A stretch of DNA of 16,235 nucleotides, taken from NCBI GenBank assembly GCA_964427415.1, contig CAYRUH010000057.1, positions 1-16,235 on the forward strand. The letters are read 5' to 3'. Positions 1-6,182 of this stretch are shown piece by piece (the first letter of the stretch is position 1; each line of letters opens with the position of its first letter). Source of the stretch: Lentisalinibacter sp964427415. Its GTDB lineage: Bacteria > Pseudomonadota > Gammaproteobacteria > Steroidobacterales > Woeseiaceae. A program made the position numbers and the translations under genes. Under the pieces are notes generated by a model that made no database searches, had not been told where the DNA came from, and worked only from the letters and a program-made list of their open reading frames with translations.

Positions 1-53
1 TTGCGCCGAAGCTGGAGGAGCGCGGGGTGAAGCGGGTGACGCTGGAGTTGTAG
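1..53 (+). CDS. 3' end of an unidentified protein gene (partial)
   Basis: The reading frame starting at base 3 is open to a TAG at 51-53 and encodes a tail reading APKLEERGVKRVTLEL. All sixteen sense codons end in G or C, which is strong coding bias in this GC-rich sequence, so I take it as the end of a real gene that begins outside the window. The fragment is too short to name a family. It runs towards bchE, so the two genes converge with a gap of about 75 bases that holds a hairpin and one family B repeat. Confidence 0.5.
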   Translation, partial: APKLEERGVKRVTLEL

Positions 54-65
54 CGGTTCCGCTAC
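50..65. terminator. Short perfect hairpin overlapping the stop codon of the partial gene
   Basis: GTAGCGG (50-56) and CCGCTAC (59-65) are perfect reverse complements separated by TT. The left arm contains the TAG stop of the upstream partial gene. It lies between convergent genes, so a terminator or 3'-end-protecting role is plausible, but no T-run follows on the + strand. It also starts with GTAG, as the mobile repeats of the window do, and may be a remnant of one. Confidence 0.35.
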
Positions 66-91
66 ACTGGGTCGTTGTCGCCCGGGCTGCA

Positions 92-130
92 GAAAGTTAC
101 GAAAGTTGCAAAAGTTCGGTCCGGCACCTA
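92..130 (+). repeat. Family B repeat, copy 1 (at the bchE 3' end)
   Basis: Read on the minus strand this copy starts GTAG, then GTGCCGGACCGAACTTTTGC, then AACTTT units repeated every 9 nt (AACTTTTGC, AACTTTCGT, AACTTTCTG). The same core occurs at 2674, 3681 and 5262. The TAG stop of bchE (128-130) lies inside the copy. Confidence 0.85.
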
Positions 131-1897
131 CTTGACCTCAGCGAGCCGCTTTGCGCGTGAGCGCTGCTTCGCGAATCCGCGTGGATCGAAAAACTCGTCG
201 ATCGGTGCCTCGCCCAGCACGGCGGCGGGATCCACTATCTCGTCTGCCTTCGGCGAATAGGTGAGAACATCTGCCGTCAGGGGCTCTACACCCATGCCTT
301 TGCCGTTGCGTCCGTTCTTGCCGTTGGCTGCCGGGCCGCCGCCGCAGGCAAGCGCCGCAGCCCCTTTCGTCTGGTAGCTGCTGCCCACCCGCTGGCGGCT
401 GCTCTCGGCCAGCGCCAGCTCTTCCTTCGTGAGCACGCGGGATTCGTCGAACTTGAAGTCGATCTCCTTCTGGCCGCGGTAGTTGATGCGGCCGAGGTCG
501 TAGAAGCGGCGCTCGAAGCCGGACTTCATCGCCGCTTTCAGGCAGCCGAGCATGTACTTGCGCTTGTACTTATCCTTCAGCCAGGGATAGCTGAACAGGC
601 TCTTCCTCATGTAGAAGCGGCGGTAGTTTTTCATGACGCCGTTGAAGACCTCGCTGCGGGTCATCGACTCCGGCTTCATGATGGGGGTGACGAAGTTGTA
701 GCGGGCGTAGTCGCGCACCTCCACCTTGTCGCCGAGTTCCTCGAACAGGTCCGAGAACGGCCAGGGTGTATACATGATCCAGTTGGCCATGTCGCAGTCC
801 CAGTCCATGGCCCACTTGTAGGTGTCCTCGATGCTCTCCGCCGTCTCGTTCTCCAGCCCGATGATGAACTGGGCCTCGGCCACCATGCCGTTGTCGCGCA
901 GCAGTTTGATCGCCCGCTTGTTCTCGGCGACCGTGGTCTCCTTGCGGAAACGCTCCAGGTTCAGCTGGGCGGAAGCCTCGGTGCCGAGGGAGACATGCAC
1001 GAGGCCGGCTTTCCGGTACATCGGCAGCATGTCCTCGTCGCGCAGGATGTCGGTGACCCGGGTATTGATGCCCCACTCGATGCCGAGGTCCCGATCGATC
1101 AGTTCCTGGCAGAGGTCGATGAACTTCTGCCGGTTGATGGTAGGTTCCTCGTCCGCGAGGATGAAGAAGCCGATGTCGTGCTCGCGTACCAGTGTCTCGA
1201 TCTCGTCGACGAAGTTCTTCGGCGAGCGCATGCGGTAGGAGCGCCAGAACTTCCACTGGGAGCAGAACGAGCAGGTGAACGGGCAGCCCCGGGCGAAGTT
1301 CGGGATGGCGACGCGCTTGCCCAGTGGCAGATAGATGTAGTTGTCCCACTCGAGGAGGCTCCAGTCCGGCTCGAGATCGTCCAGCCTCTTGATCGGCGGA
1401 TGGGCCGGCGTGGCGACGATCTCCTCGCCGTCGACAAAGGCGATGCCGCGGATGCTGCGCCGGTCCCGCTCCAGTGTGCCGGCCTCGACGGCCTGCACCA
1501 GGTTCACCAGCACCTCCTCGCCTTCGCCGCGGGCGATGACGTCGATATGCGGGGCTTCCTTCAGTACCTGCTCGTACATGAAGGTGGCGTGGATGCCGCC
1601 GAGCACCGTGACGGCGTCGGGAAAGACGGATCGGGCGATCTCGAGGGTTTTCTCGGCCTGATAAATGCTCGGGGTGATACAGGTGCAACCGACGAGATCG
1701 GCCGATCCGATCTCGCGGAGACGCGCGGCGAGTGCCTCGTCGTCGAGGTACCCGGTCATGGCGTCGATGAAGTGGATGTCCGTGTAGCCGTGCTTCTTCA
1801 GCGCCCCGGCCAGGTAGGCGACCCAGGCAGGCGGCCAGTTGCCGGCGATCTCGGCGCCGCCGGAATGGTAGTTGGGGTGGATCAGCACGATACGCAT
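128..1897 (-). CDS. bchE: BchE, anaerobic Mg-protoporphyrin IX monomethyl ester oxidative cyclase
   Basis: A 589-residue cobalamin-dependent radical SAM enzyme. It builds the fifth (isocyclic) ring of bacteriochlorophyll, converting Mg-protoporphyrin IX monomethyl ester to divinyl protochlorophyllide with oxygen taken from water, so it works without O2. The N-terminal part (about 1-170) is the B12-binding Rossmann domain, opening MRIVLIHPNYHSGGAEIAGN, which is highly characteristic of BchE. The radical SAM domain carries the [4Fe-4S] motif CPFTCSFC at 205-212 (Cys205, Cys209, Cys212). The length matches the family. The ATG at 1897 was chosen because the protein then starts exactly as BchE proteins do and is preceded by GGAG; the frame extends 18 codons upstream only by overlapping bchJ. 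It starts 2 bases after the bchJ stop, so the two form an operon and are probably translationally coupled. Its TAG stop lies within a family B repeat. Confidence 0.95.
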   Translation of the reverse strand: MRIVLIHPNYHSGGAEIAGNWPPAWVAYLAGALKKHGYTDIHFIDAMTGYLDDEALAARLREIGSADLVGCTCITPSIYQAEKTLEIARSVFPDAVTVLGGIHATFMYEQVLKEAPHIDVIARGEGEEVLVNLVQAVEAGTLERDRRSIRGIAFVDGEEIVATPAHPPIKRLDDLEPDWSLLEWDNYIYLPLGKRVAIPNFARGCPFTCSFCSQWKFWRSYRMRSPKNFVDEIETLVREHDIGFFILADEEPTINRQKFIDLCQELIDRDLGIEWGINTRVTDILRDEDMLPMYRKAGLVHVSLGTEASAQLNLERFRKETTVAENKRAIKLLRDNGMVAEAQFIIGLENETAESIEDTYKWAMDWDCDMANWIMYTPWPFSDLFEELGDKVEVRDYARYNFVTPIMKPESMTRSEVFNGVMKNYRRFYMRKSLFSYPWLKDKYKRKYMLGCLKAAMKSGFERRFYDLGRINYRGQKEIDFKFDESRVLTKEELALAESSRQRVGSSYQTKGAAALACGGGPAANGKNGRNGKGMGVEPLTADVLTYSPKADEIVDPAAVLGEAPIDEFFDPRGFAKQRSRAKRLAEVK

Positions 1898-1899
1898 GG

Positions 1900-2547
1900 T
1901 TACTCTCCGCGGGCGCTGGCGCCCTCGATTTCGATGGAAAAGCGGCAGCACGGGTCGCCGCAGGCCTCGCAGGCCGTCTCGTTGACCGTGGCGTGTTCGG
2001 CGGCCAGTCGCAGCAGGCCCTGGAAGGCCGCTTCGTAGTAGGCACCGGCGGCCGTCGCCTCCGGGGCGTTACGGCAGGTCGGGCAGCCTTTCAGGGTGAC
2101 GTCTGCGGGGTATTCGCCGGCGGTGTCGAAGCGGCCGCCGCCCGCGAAGGTCCAGGCATGGCGCCGGAAGGCCGCGAGCAGCAACGGTATCGCCAGCCGG
2201 GGAGGCAGTGCACGCAGCAGTCGCCGGAACGGGCGCGGAATTCGGTTAGCGGCGACGTAGTCGGCGGTGTATTTGCCGGCCAGTCGCAGCACAGCTTCGG
2301 AGCGCGGCCAGGGCAGTGTGCGCCGGAGGCTATCCACCAGGCGTACGAACCAGACTTCCGGGATCATCCGGTCGGGGTTGGTGGCGGGCAGCGCGGCGCC
2401 ACGCGCGACCGCCTCGTAGCAGGTCGTGCCCTCCAGTTCGGCGATGGCACGCAGGGTCTGCAGCACCGCGTTCGGGCCGATCATGGCCTCAGGATCGGCC
2501 GCGTCCGCCTGCGGCTCCTCATGCCGGGAGAGTGGAATGCTCAGCAT
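1900..2547 (-). CDS. bchJ: BchJ, V4R-domain bacteriochlorophyll synthesis protein
   Basis: A 215-residue protein ending in a V4R (4-vinyl reductase) domain. Cysteine-rich signatures are GCPTC and a C-terminal ACEACGDPCCRF, followed by the usual FSIEIEG ending. BchJ was first described as the 8-vinyl (old numbering 4-vinyl) reductase of bacteriochlorophyll synthesis. Later work assigns most of that reduction to chlorophyllide oxidoreductase or BciA/BciB, and BchJ may instead help present porphyrin substrate; the exact role here cannot be read from sequence. The ATG at 2547, with AAGG upstream, is preferred. A TTG at 2589 in the same frame lies inside a PpsR operator and overlaps the likely -10, so it is unlikely to be used. 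It is the first gene of the bchJ-bchE operon. Confidence 0.88.
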   Translation of the reverse strand: MLSIPLSRHEEPQADAADPEAMIGPNAVLQTLRAIAELEGTTCYEAVARGAALPATNPDRMIPEVWFVRLVDSLRRTLPWPRSEAVLRLAGKYTADYVAANRIPRPFRRLLRALPPRLAIPLLLAAFRRHAWTFAGGGRFDTAGEYPADVTLKGCPTCRNAPEATAAGAYYEAAFQGLLRLAAEHATVNETACEACGDPCCRFSIEIEGASARGE

Positions 2548-2570
2548 CCGTTTCGCCTTTGTACCCCGAA

Positions 2571-2588
2571 TGTCAGCTAAAGATGACA
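2571..2588. promoter_or_regulatory. PpsR/CrtJ operator, proximal site
   Basis: TGTCAGCTAAAGATGACA is an exact match to the TGT-N12-ACA consensus of the redox- and light-responsive repressor PpsR/CrtJ, with the full TGTCA-N8-TGACA dyad. It lies 24 bases upstream of the bchJ ATG and should repress the operon under aerobic conditions. Confidence 0.85.
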
Positions 2589-2614
2589 ATACTTATGCCA
2601 ACCAAAGTTGACAC
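2586..2614 (-). promoter_or_regulatory. Candidate sigma70-type promoter of bchJ-bchE
   Basis: On the minus strand, GTGTCA (2614-2609) and TATTGT (2591-2586) are separated by 17 bases, each matching four of six consensus positions. The putative -35 falls in the distal operator and the -10 overlaps the edge of the proximal one, as expected for repression by occlusion. The hexamers are weak, so the assignment rests mainly on the operators. Confidence 0.45.
2596..2613. promoter_or_regulatory. PpsR/CrtJ operator, distal site
   Basis: TGCCAACCAAAGTTGACA is TGTCA-N8-TGGCA on the minus strand, one base from the perfect dyad. It is 7 bases from the proximal site. Paired sites at about this spacing are the known arrangement for cooperative PpsR/CrtJ binding at bch and crt promoters. 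Confidence 0.75.
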
Positions 2615-2673
2615 ACTAGAGGATAATGGCGCGCGTGACGATTGCGGCAAACCGAAACGCTTCGAGGTGTTCG

Positions 2674-2709
2674 AGGTGCCGGACCGAACTTTTGCAACTT
2701 TTCCAACTT
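2674..2709 (-). repeat. Family B repeat, copy 2 (3' side of the RAYT gene, inverted)
   Basis: The + strand reads AG, GTGCCGGACCGAACTTTTGC, then AACTTTTCC and AACTT. It is in inverted orientation relative to the other three copies and lies 12 bases beyond the RAYT stop codon. The GTAG head is replaced by CGAG here. Confidence 0.85.
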
Positions 2710-2721
2710 ATTGGGTAGGCC

Positions 2722-3588
2722 TCAGCTCTTCAGCAGCCGGGCGATGGCCGAGTCCGACCGATTCAGGCGTCGGGCGATTTCCGCGACGCTGGCCACGCCC
2801 CGGTCCCGCGCCTGCCGGGCGATTTCCCGGCGCACGCGCACCAGCCGGCGCTCCCGGCTGGGCCCGGTGATCGCGGCGATCTCGCAGCCGTAGCGCTCTG
2901 CGGCGGCTGCGATCAGCCCGTCGAGGTCCCGGTCGGCAAGGCTGGCGCTGGCGGAATCGCTCGGCTCCGATAGCAGCCTGTCGGCCCCGGTCAGCCGCTC
3001 GTCCTCCGGGTCTCCCGCCACGAGCTCCTCAGGCAGCTCGGCGTCGGGATCGTCGCCGACGAAGCGGCGATAGGCGGCCCGGGCTGGGATCCGGCGGCGA
3101 CCGAACATGGCGAGTATCCAGTCGGTCCGCAGCCACACCGGTCCATCCCCATTGAGGTAGTAGCGGTGGCTGCTCCAGGGATAATCGGCCGGATCCGAGG
3201 TCAGGCCGGCCTTCACCGGGTTCAGGTGGATATACCGGACCAGCTGAAGGGCGTAGGCATCCACGTCCACCAGCAGCGCACGGTAGCGACGCTCGAAGAG
3301 ATGACCCGTCGCCGCGCGCTGCCGGTTGACGCGAAAGGCGTAGCGCGACGCGATCCACTGCATCAGCCTGCCCAGAGGCGCGTTACCCACCCGGATGGCC
3401 ATGTGGATGTGGTTCGGCATCCAGCAATAGGCGTGAACTTCTGCCGCGAGGCTCTCGGTTGCGCGCCCGACCAGTTGGCCGAGATAGATTCGATCGGCGG
3501 CGGAGAAGAAGATCTCCTGCCGGTTATTGCCCCGCAGGATGACGTGGTACAGGCTTCCGGGAACATGGAGTCGCCGTGGTCGAGTCAT
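2722..3588 (-). CDS. REP-associated tyrosine transposase (RAYT, Y1_Tnp/IS200-like HUH family)
   Basis: A 288-residue single-domain HUH nuclease with a C-terminal DNA-binding extension. The N-terminal YHVILRGNNRQ is typical of RAYTs. The metal-binding HUH motif is His60-Ile-His62 in WMPNHIHMAIRV, and the catalytic tyrosine is Tyr119 in RYIHLNPVKAG. HLFERRYRA and YPWSSHRYY are also family hallmarks. The last 60 or so residues resemble a DnaA C-terminal-type helix-turn-helix (VAEIARRLNRSDSAIARLLK). RAYTs cut and join single-stranded DNA at REP sequences and are thought to have spread them. The ATG at 3588 has GAGGA upstream; a TTG at 3615 is possible but less likely. All catalytic residues are present and the gene is intact. 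It sits alone between bchJ and the BCCT gene, flanked by inverted family B repeats. Confidence 0.92.
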   Translation of the reverse strand: MTRPRRLHVPGSLYHVILRGNNRQEIFFSAADRIYLGQLVGRATESLAAEVHAYCWMPNHIHMAIRVGNAPLGRLMQWIASRYAFRVNRQRAATGHLFERRYRALLVDVDAYALQLVRYIHLNPVKAGLTSDPADYPWSSHRYYLNGDGPVWLRTDWILAMFGRRRIPARAAYRRFVGDDPDAELPEELVAGDPEDERLTGADRLLSEPSDSASASLADRDLDGLIAAAAERYGCEIAAITGPSRERRLVRVRREIARQARDRGVASVAEIARRLNRSDSAIARLLKS

Positions 3589-3680
3589 CGGGCATCCTCG
3601 GTCGCTGCCCGGCAAAGCTAGCGTGCCGGCGTCCGGTCTGCCTGCTAGAAAACTTTGTCTTGGCGGTCATTACTCGAAAC

Positions 3681-3717
3681 AACTTCAGAAAGTTGCAAAA
3701 GTTCGGTCCGGCACCTA
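3681..3717 (+). repeat. Family B repeat, copy 3 (5' side of RAYT, at the BCCT 3' end)
   Basis: The + strand shows AACTTCAGAAAGTT, then AAGTTGC and AAAGTTCGGTCCGGCAC, ending CTAC, which is GTAG on the minus strand. The TAG stop of the BCCT gene (3715-3717) is inside the repeat. It forms the inverted partner of copy 2. Confidence 0.85.
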
Positions 3718-5220
3718 CTCCTCTGACCGCAGCACCCGCGCCAACCCGTAGGCCGCGATCAGTAGAAATATCGCGATGGGAATCCCGGTGGTCAGAGACG
3801 CCGTGCGCAGTGCCGTCAGCCCGCCGGCGTAAAGCAGCACGGCGGCGACAGTGCCTTCCGCTACCGCCCAGAAGACCCGCTGGGCCTTCGGCGGATTCGG
3901 GTGGCCGCCCGAGGTCACCATGTCGTCCACGAAGGAGCCGGAGTCCGACGAGGTGACGAAGAAGACGATCACCAGGAGCGTCGCCGCGGTCCAGGTGACC
4001 TGGTGCCAGGGCAGCGCCTCCAGCACGGCGAACAGGGCGAAGGCCTCATTCTCCTGCACCGCCTCGGTAACGCCGCCGCTGCCGAATATCTCCAGGTGCA
4101 GCGCCGTGCCGCCCAGGGCGGAGAACCACAGAAAGCTGCCGAGGCTCGGCACCAGCAGCGCGGTGAGAATGAACTCCCGCACCGTGCGACCTTTCGAGAT
4201 CCGGGCGACGAAGATGCCGACAAACGGCGACCATGAGATCCACCAGCTCCAATAGAACAACGTCCACTGCTCGTGCCACCCGTCCGTCGACCCCGGCTCG
4301 GTGTGGAAGCTGGTCGCGGGCAGCTTCTGCAGGTAATAGCCCAGCCCCTCCAGGAACAGCTCCAGGATGTATACCGTGGGTCCGGCCAGCAGCACGAAGG
4401 CGAAGATCGCCGCCGACAGCCCGACGTTGAATTGGCTCAGGAAACGGATCCCCCGGTGCAGGCCGGAAACCACACTGATGGTAGCTACCAGCGTGATACC
4501 GCTGATCAGGGCGAGCTGGGAGCCGATACCCTGAGGCAGCCCGAACAGCCGCTCGAGTCCCGCGTTGACCTGGATGGCGCCCAAGCCGAGCGAGGTCGCC
4601 ACGCCGAACAGCGTCCCAACGGTGCACAGTACGTCGACCGCATGGCCGATGCCGCCGAAGATACGATCGCCGATCAATGGATAGAGCAGCGAGCGGGGGG
4701 CCAGCGGCAGGTCATGCCGGAAATGGAAATAGGCGAGCGGCAGGGCGAGGGTCGTGTAGATCGCCCACGGATGCAGGCCCCAGTGATAGAACGTGAAGCG
4801 CATCGCCTCGCGCAGTGCTTCCGGGGTGCCGCCTTCCATTCCCGGAGGGTCCAGGTAATGCAGTACAGGCTCGGCCGCGCCGAAGAACACGATGCCGATG
4901 CCCATGCCTGCGGCGAGCAGCATGCTGAACCAGGCCAGGTAGCCGAACTCCGGTTTCGCCGCGTCGCCGCCGAGCCGGACCCGACCGTAGCGGCTGAACA
5001 GCAGCCAGAGCACAAAGCCGAGAAGCGCCGTGGCCGAAAGGATGTAGAACCAGCCGAGTTTCTCGACGATGGTGTTCTGCAGCGCGTCGAAGGCGCTGCG
5101 GGCGGTGTCGGTCCACACCGCCCCCAACACGACGAACAGGATAACCACGGCCGCCGCCGGGAGAAACACCCAGGGCTCCATGCCCTGGACGAACCGCTGC
5201 AGAAAGGTCTTTCGGCTCAC
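3715..5220 (-). CDS. BCCT-family betaine/choline/carnitine transporter
   Basis: A 501-residue inner-membrane secondary transporter with about twelve hydrophobic segments, usually driving uptake of glycine betaine or related compatible solutes with Na+ or H+. Family signatures are GMGIG at 105-109, HWGLHPWAIY at 146-155 and WSWWISWSPFVGIF near 324-337. Trp147, Trp152 and Tyr155 match the BetP aromatic-box residues Trp189, Trp194 and Tyr197, and the WSWW segment supplies the second aromatic cluster. This favours a betaine-like quaternary amine as substrate. It lacks the long cytoplasmic tails that sense osmotic stress in BetP, so regulation may be different. The start is a GTG at 5220; an ATG 13 codons later would leave almost no residues before the first membrane segment. 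It lies 83 bases after the cytochrome gene and its stop is inside a family B repeat. Confidence 0.93.
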   Translation of the reverse strand: MSRKTFLQRFVQGMEPWVFLPAAAVVILFVVLGAVWTDTARSAFDALQNTIVEKLGWFYILSATALLGFVLWLLFSRYGRVRLGGDAAKPEFGYLAWFSMLLAAGMGIGIVFFGAAEPVLHYLDPPGMEGGTPEALREAMRFTFYHWGLHPWAIYTTLALPLAYFHFRHDLPLAPRSLLYPLIGDRIFGGIGHAVDVLCTVGTLFGVATSLGLGAIQVNAGLERLFGLPQGIGSQLALISGITLVATISVVSGLHRGIRFLSQFNVGLSAAIFAFVLLAGPTVYILELFLEGLGYYLQKLPATSFHTEPGSTDGWHEQWTLFYWSWWISWSPFVGIFVARISKGRTVREFILTALLVPSLGSFLWFSALGGTALHLEIFGSGGVTEAVQENEAFALFAVLEALPWHQVTWTAATLLVIVFFVTSSDSGSFVDDMVTSGGHPNPPKAQRVFWAVAEGTVAAVLLYAGGLTALRTASLTTGIPIAIFLLIAAYGLARVLRSEE

Positions 5221-5261
5221 CTGTCTCGCCAGCGCCTACCGCTTCGGCCTGGCGGCGGAAC

Positions 5262-5296
5262 AACTTTCAAAAGTTGCAAAAGTTCGGTCCGGCACT
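5262..5296 (+). repeat. Family B repeat, copy 4 (between the cytochrome and BCCT genes)
   Basis: The + strand contains CAACTTTCAAAAGTTG, a near-perfect palindrome with a two-base centre, and then the core ending TTCGGTCCGGCAC. The outer end is altered: GTAG is replaced by TTAG. The TAG stop of the cytochrome gene lies 8 bases further on and is not part of the repeat. Confidence 0.85.
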
Positions 5297-5303
5297 AAAT
5301 TGC

Positions 5304-6011
5304 CTAATTAAGGGTGGTGTGGCAGTTGGCGCAGTTGGTCAGGAACTCCGCATAGATATCCGCCTTCTCGTTGCCGTCCCTCGCCATCATACCGTTGCCG
5401 GCCAGCTGGTGGACACGCCGCGCCATGCTCCTGACCTTCTCCGGCTGATCGCCGCCGCCCTTCAGTTCGTGCGGTGTGAGCGGGGCCTCCAGCATCGCAT
5501 CGATGCCGCGGGTCCAGGCGGGCTCGTCGGGTCCGACAATGCCTTCCCACATCCGGTCGGCCGCCCACTGATGGCGGATCATATGCGAGGTCGTGTCCGT
5601 CTCGAATCCTGGCGGCTCGGAGGTGTCGAAGCGCACGTCGATGCCGTTGTCCATGTGGCAGCTGCCGCAGGCGTTGCCTATGAGGCTCGTGGCCGTGGCC
5701 GCGGCGGTGAAGTCCTGCGCTTCGAAGGCGGCCCGTGCCGCCGCGCGCATGGAGCCCACGTATTCCTCCCACTGGCCAGGCAGCGCCGCCGGCGTGGGAT
5801 GGCTAGCCAGGTATTCGGCCGGCTTTCGAACGGCGGCCAGATCACCCCGGATGAGCGCCGCCTGGATCTGCGTGATGCGCTCCCAGTGCTCGTGCATGTG
5901 CTCGGAGAGGTTACCGTCAAGCTGATTCGCTGCGGCGCTGCCGGCGATGGTGCCGGCGATGGTGCCTGCGAGGGCGACAGCGAGGAGTGTGAATGATTTT
6001 TTCGATTTCAT
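5304..6011 (-). CDS. Periplasmic diheme cytochrome c with duplicated helical domain
   Basis: A 235-residue exported protein. It has a Sec signal peptide (MKSKK, then a hydrophobic stretch containing a repeated GTIAG) with likely cleavage at SAAA-NQ around residue 28. There are two heme c sites: CGSCH at 115-119 and CANCH at 227-231. The two halves look duplicated. Each begins with HM-x-x-H-x-W (residues 38-43 and 143-149), continues as a mainly helical stretch and ends in CxxCH, an arrangement reminiscent of class II (cytochrome c'-like) four-helix domains. It probably carries electrons in the periplasm; partner and pathway are unknown. The ATG at 6011 has GGAG about 11 bases upstream. It is on the same strand as the BCCT gene and divergent from the acyl-CoA synthetase gene. 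It is not recognisable as the reaction-centre cytochrome PufC or as a cytochrome c2. Confidence 0.8.
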   Translation of the reverse strand: MKSKKSFTLLAVALAGTIAGTIAGSAAANQLDGNLSEHMHEHWERITQIQAALIRGDLAAVRKPAEYLASHPTPAALPGQWEEYVGSMRAAARAAFEAQDFTAAATATSLIGNACGSCHMDNGIDVRFDTSEPPGFETDTTSHMIRHQWAADRMWEGIVGPDEPAWTRGIDAMLEAPLTPHELKGGGDQPEKVRSMARRVHQLAGNGMMARDGNEKADIYAEFLTNCANCHTTLN

Positions 6012-6182
6012 TTTGAAGAGTCTCCGTGGTTGACCGTGATTCGGGCGGCGGAATTCTGAGGTAAGGTCCCATGACGCGTTTTTTGCCGACGATGCCGACG
6101 ATGCCTACGATACCGACGTTGTCGATGCCGCCGGCGCCATGATGGGTATACTCTGCGTCCGGATTCCAAGGGGGGAGAAACT
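6012..6182. other. Divergent promoter region with a 9-base tandem repeat and a possible micro-ORF
   Basis: This gap holds the start regions of the cytochrome and synthetase genes. At 6085-6129 a degenerate 9-base unit is repeated about five times (GCCGACGAT, GCCGACGAT, GCCTACGAT, ACCGACGTT, GTCGATGCC). A 23-codon frame (6071-6142) begins with ATG after GAGGTAAGG and encodes a Met-Pro-Thr-rich peptide. It could be a leader peptide or chance. No convincing -35/-10 pair was found. Confidence 0.4.

Larger units (their letters stand above)
2674..3717 (-). mobile_element. Candidate RAYT unit bounded by inverted family B repeats
   Basis: The RAYT gene is enclosed by two family B repeats in opposite orientation, each with the GTGCCGGACCGAAC end pointing outwards. 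The left copy is 2674-2709 and the right 3681-3717, giving a block of 1,044 bases. It separates the bchJ promoter from the 3' end of the BCCT gene. No flanking target-site duplication was recognised. Whether the block moves as a unit, or the repeats were placed there one by one, cannot be told from this sequence. Confidence 0.5.

Noticed and set aside
92..130. Family B repeats as intrinsic terminators
   Set aside because: The best stem found is GGT/ACC (3 pairs), too weak. The T-rich part is broken by GC and AA, so a terminator role is not supported by sequence alone.
75..260. Small + strand frames that read through family B repeats (with KVAKVRSGT or KFGPAPT-like peptides)
   Set aside because: These are translations of the repeat itself and of antisense DNA, a known kind of spurious annotation.
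995..2038. 347-codon + strand frame opposite bchE
   Set aside because: Antisense shadow with no homology signal recognisable by eye; bchE is certain.
570..2045. Long Arg-rich minus-strand frame overlapping bchE and bchJ
   Set aside because: It is a frame-shifted shadow of two clearly identified genes.
2548..2589. TTG start extending bchJ by 14 codons
   Set aside because: The TTG lies inside the putative -10 and next to the PpsR operator, so it would be at or before the transcription start.
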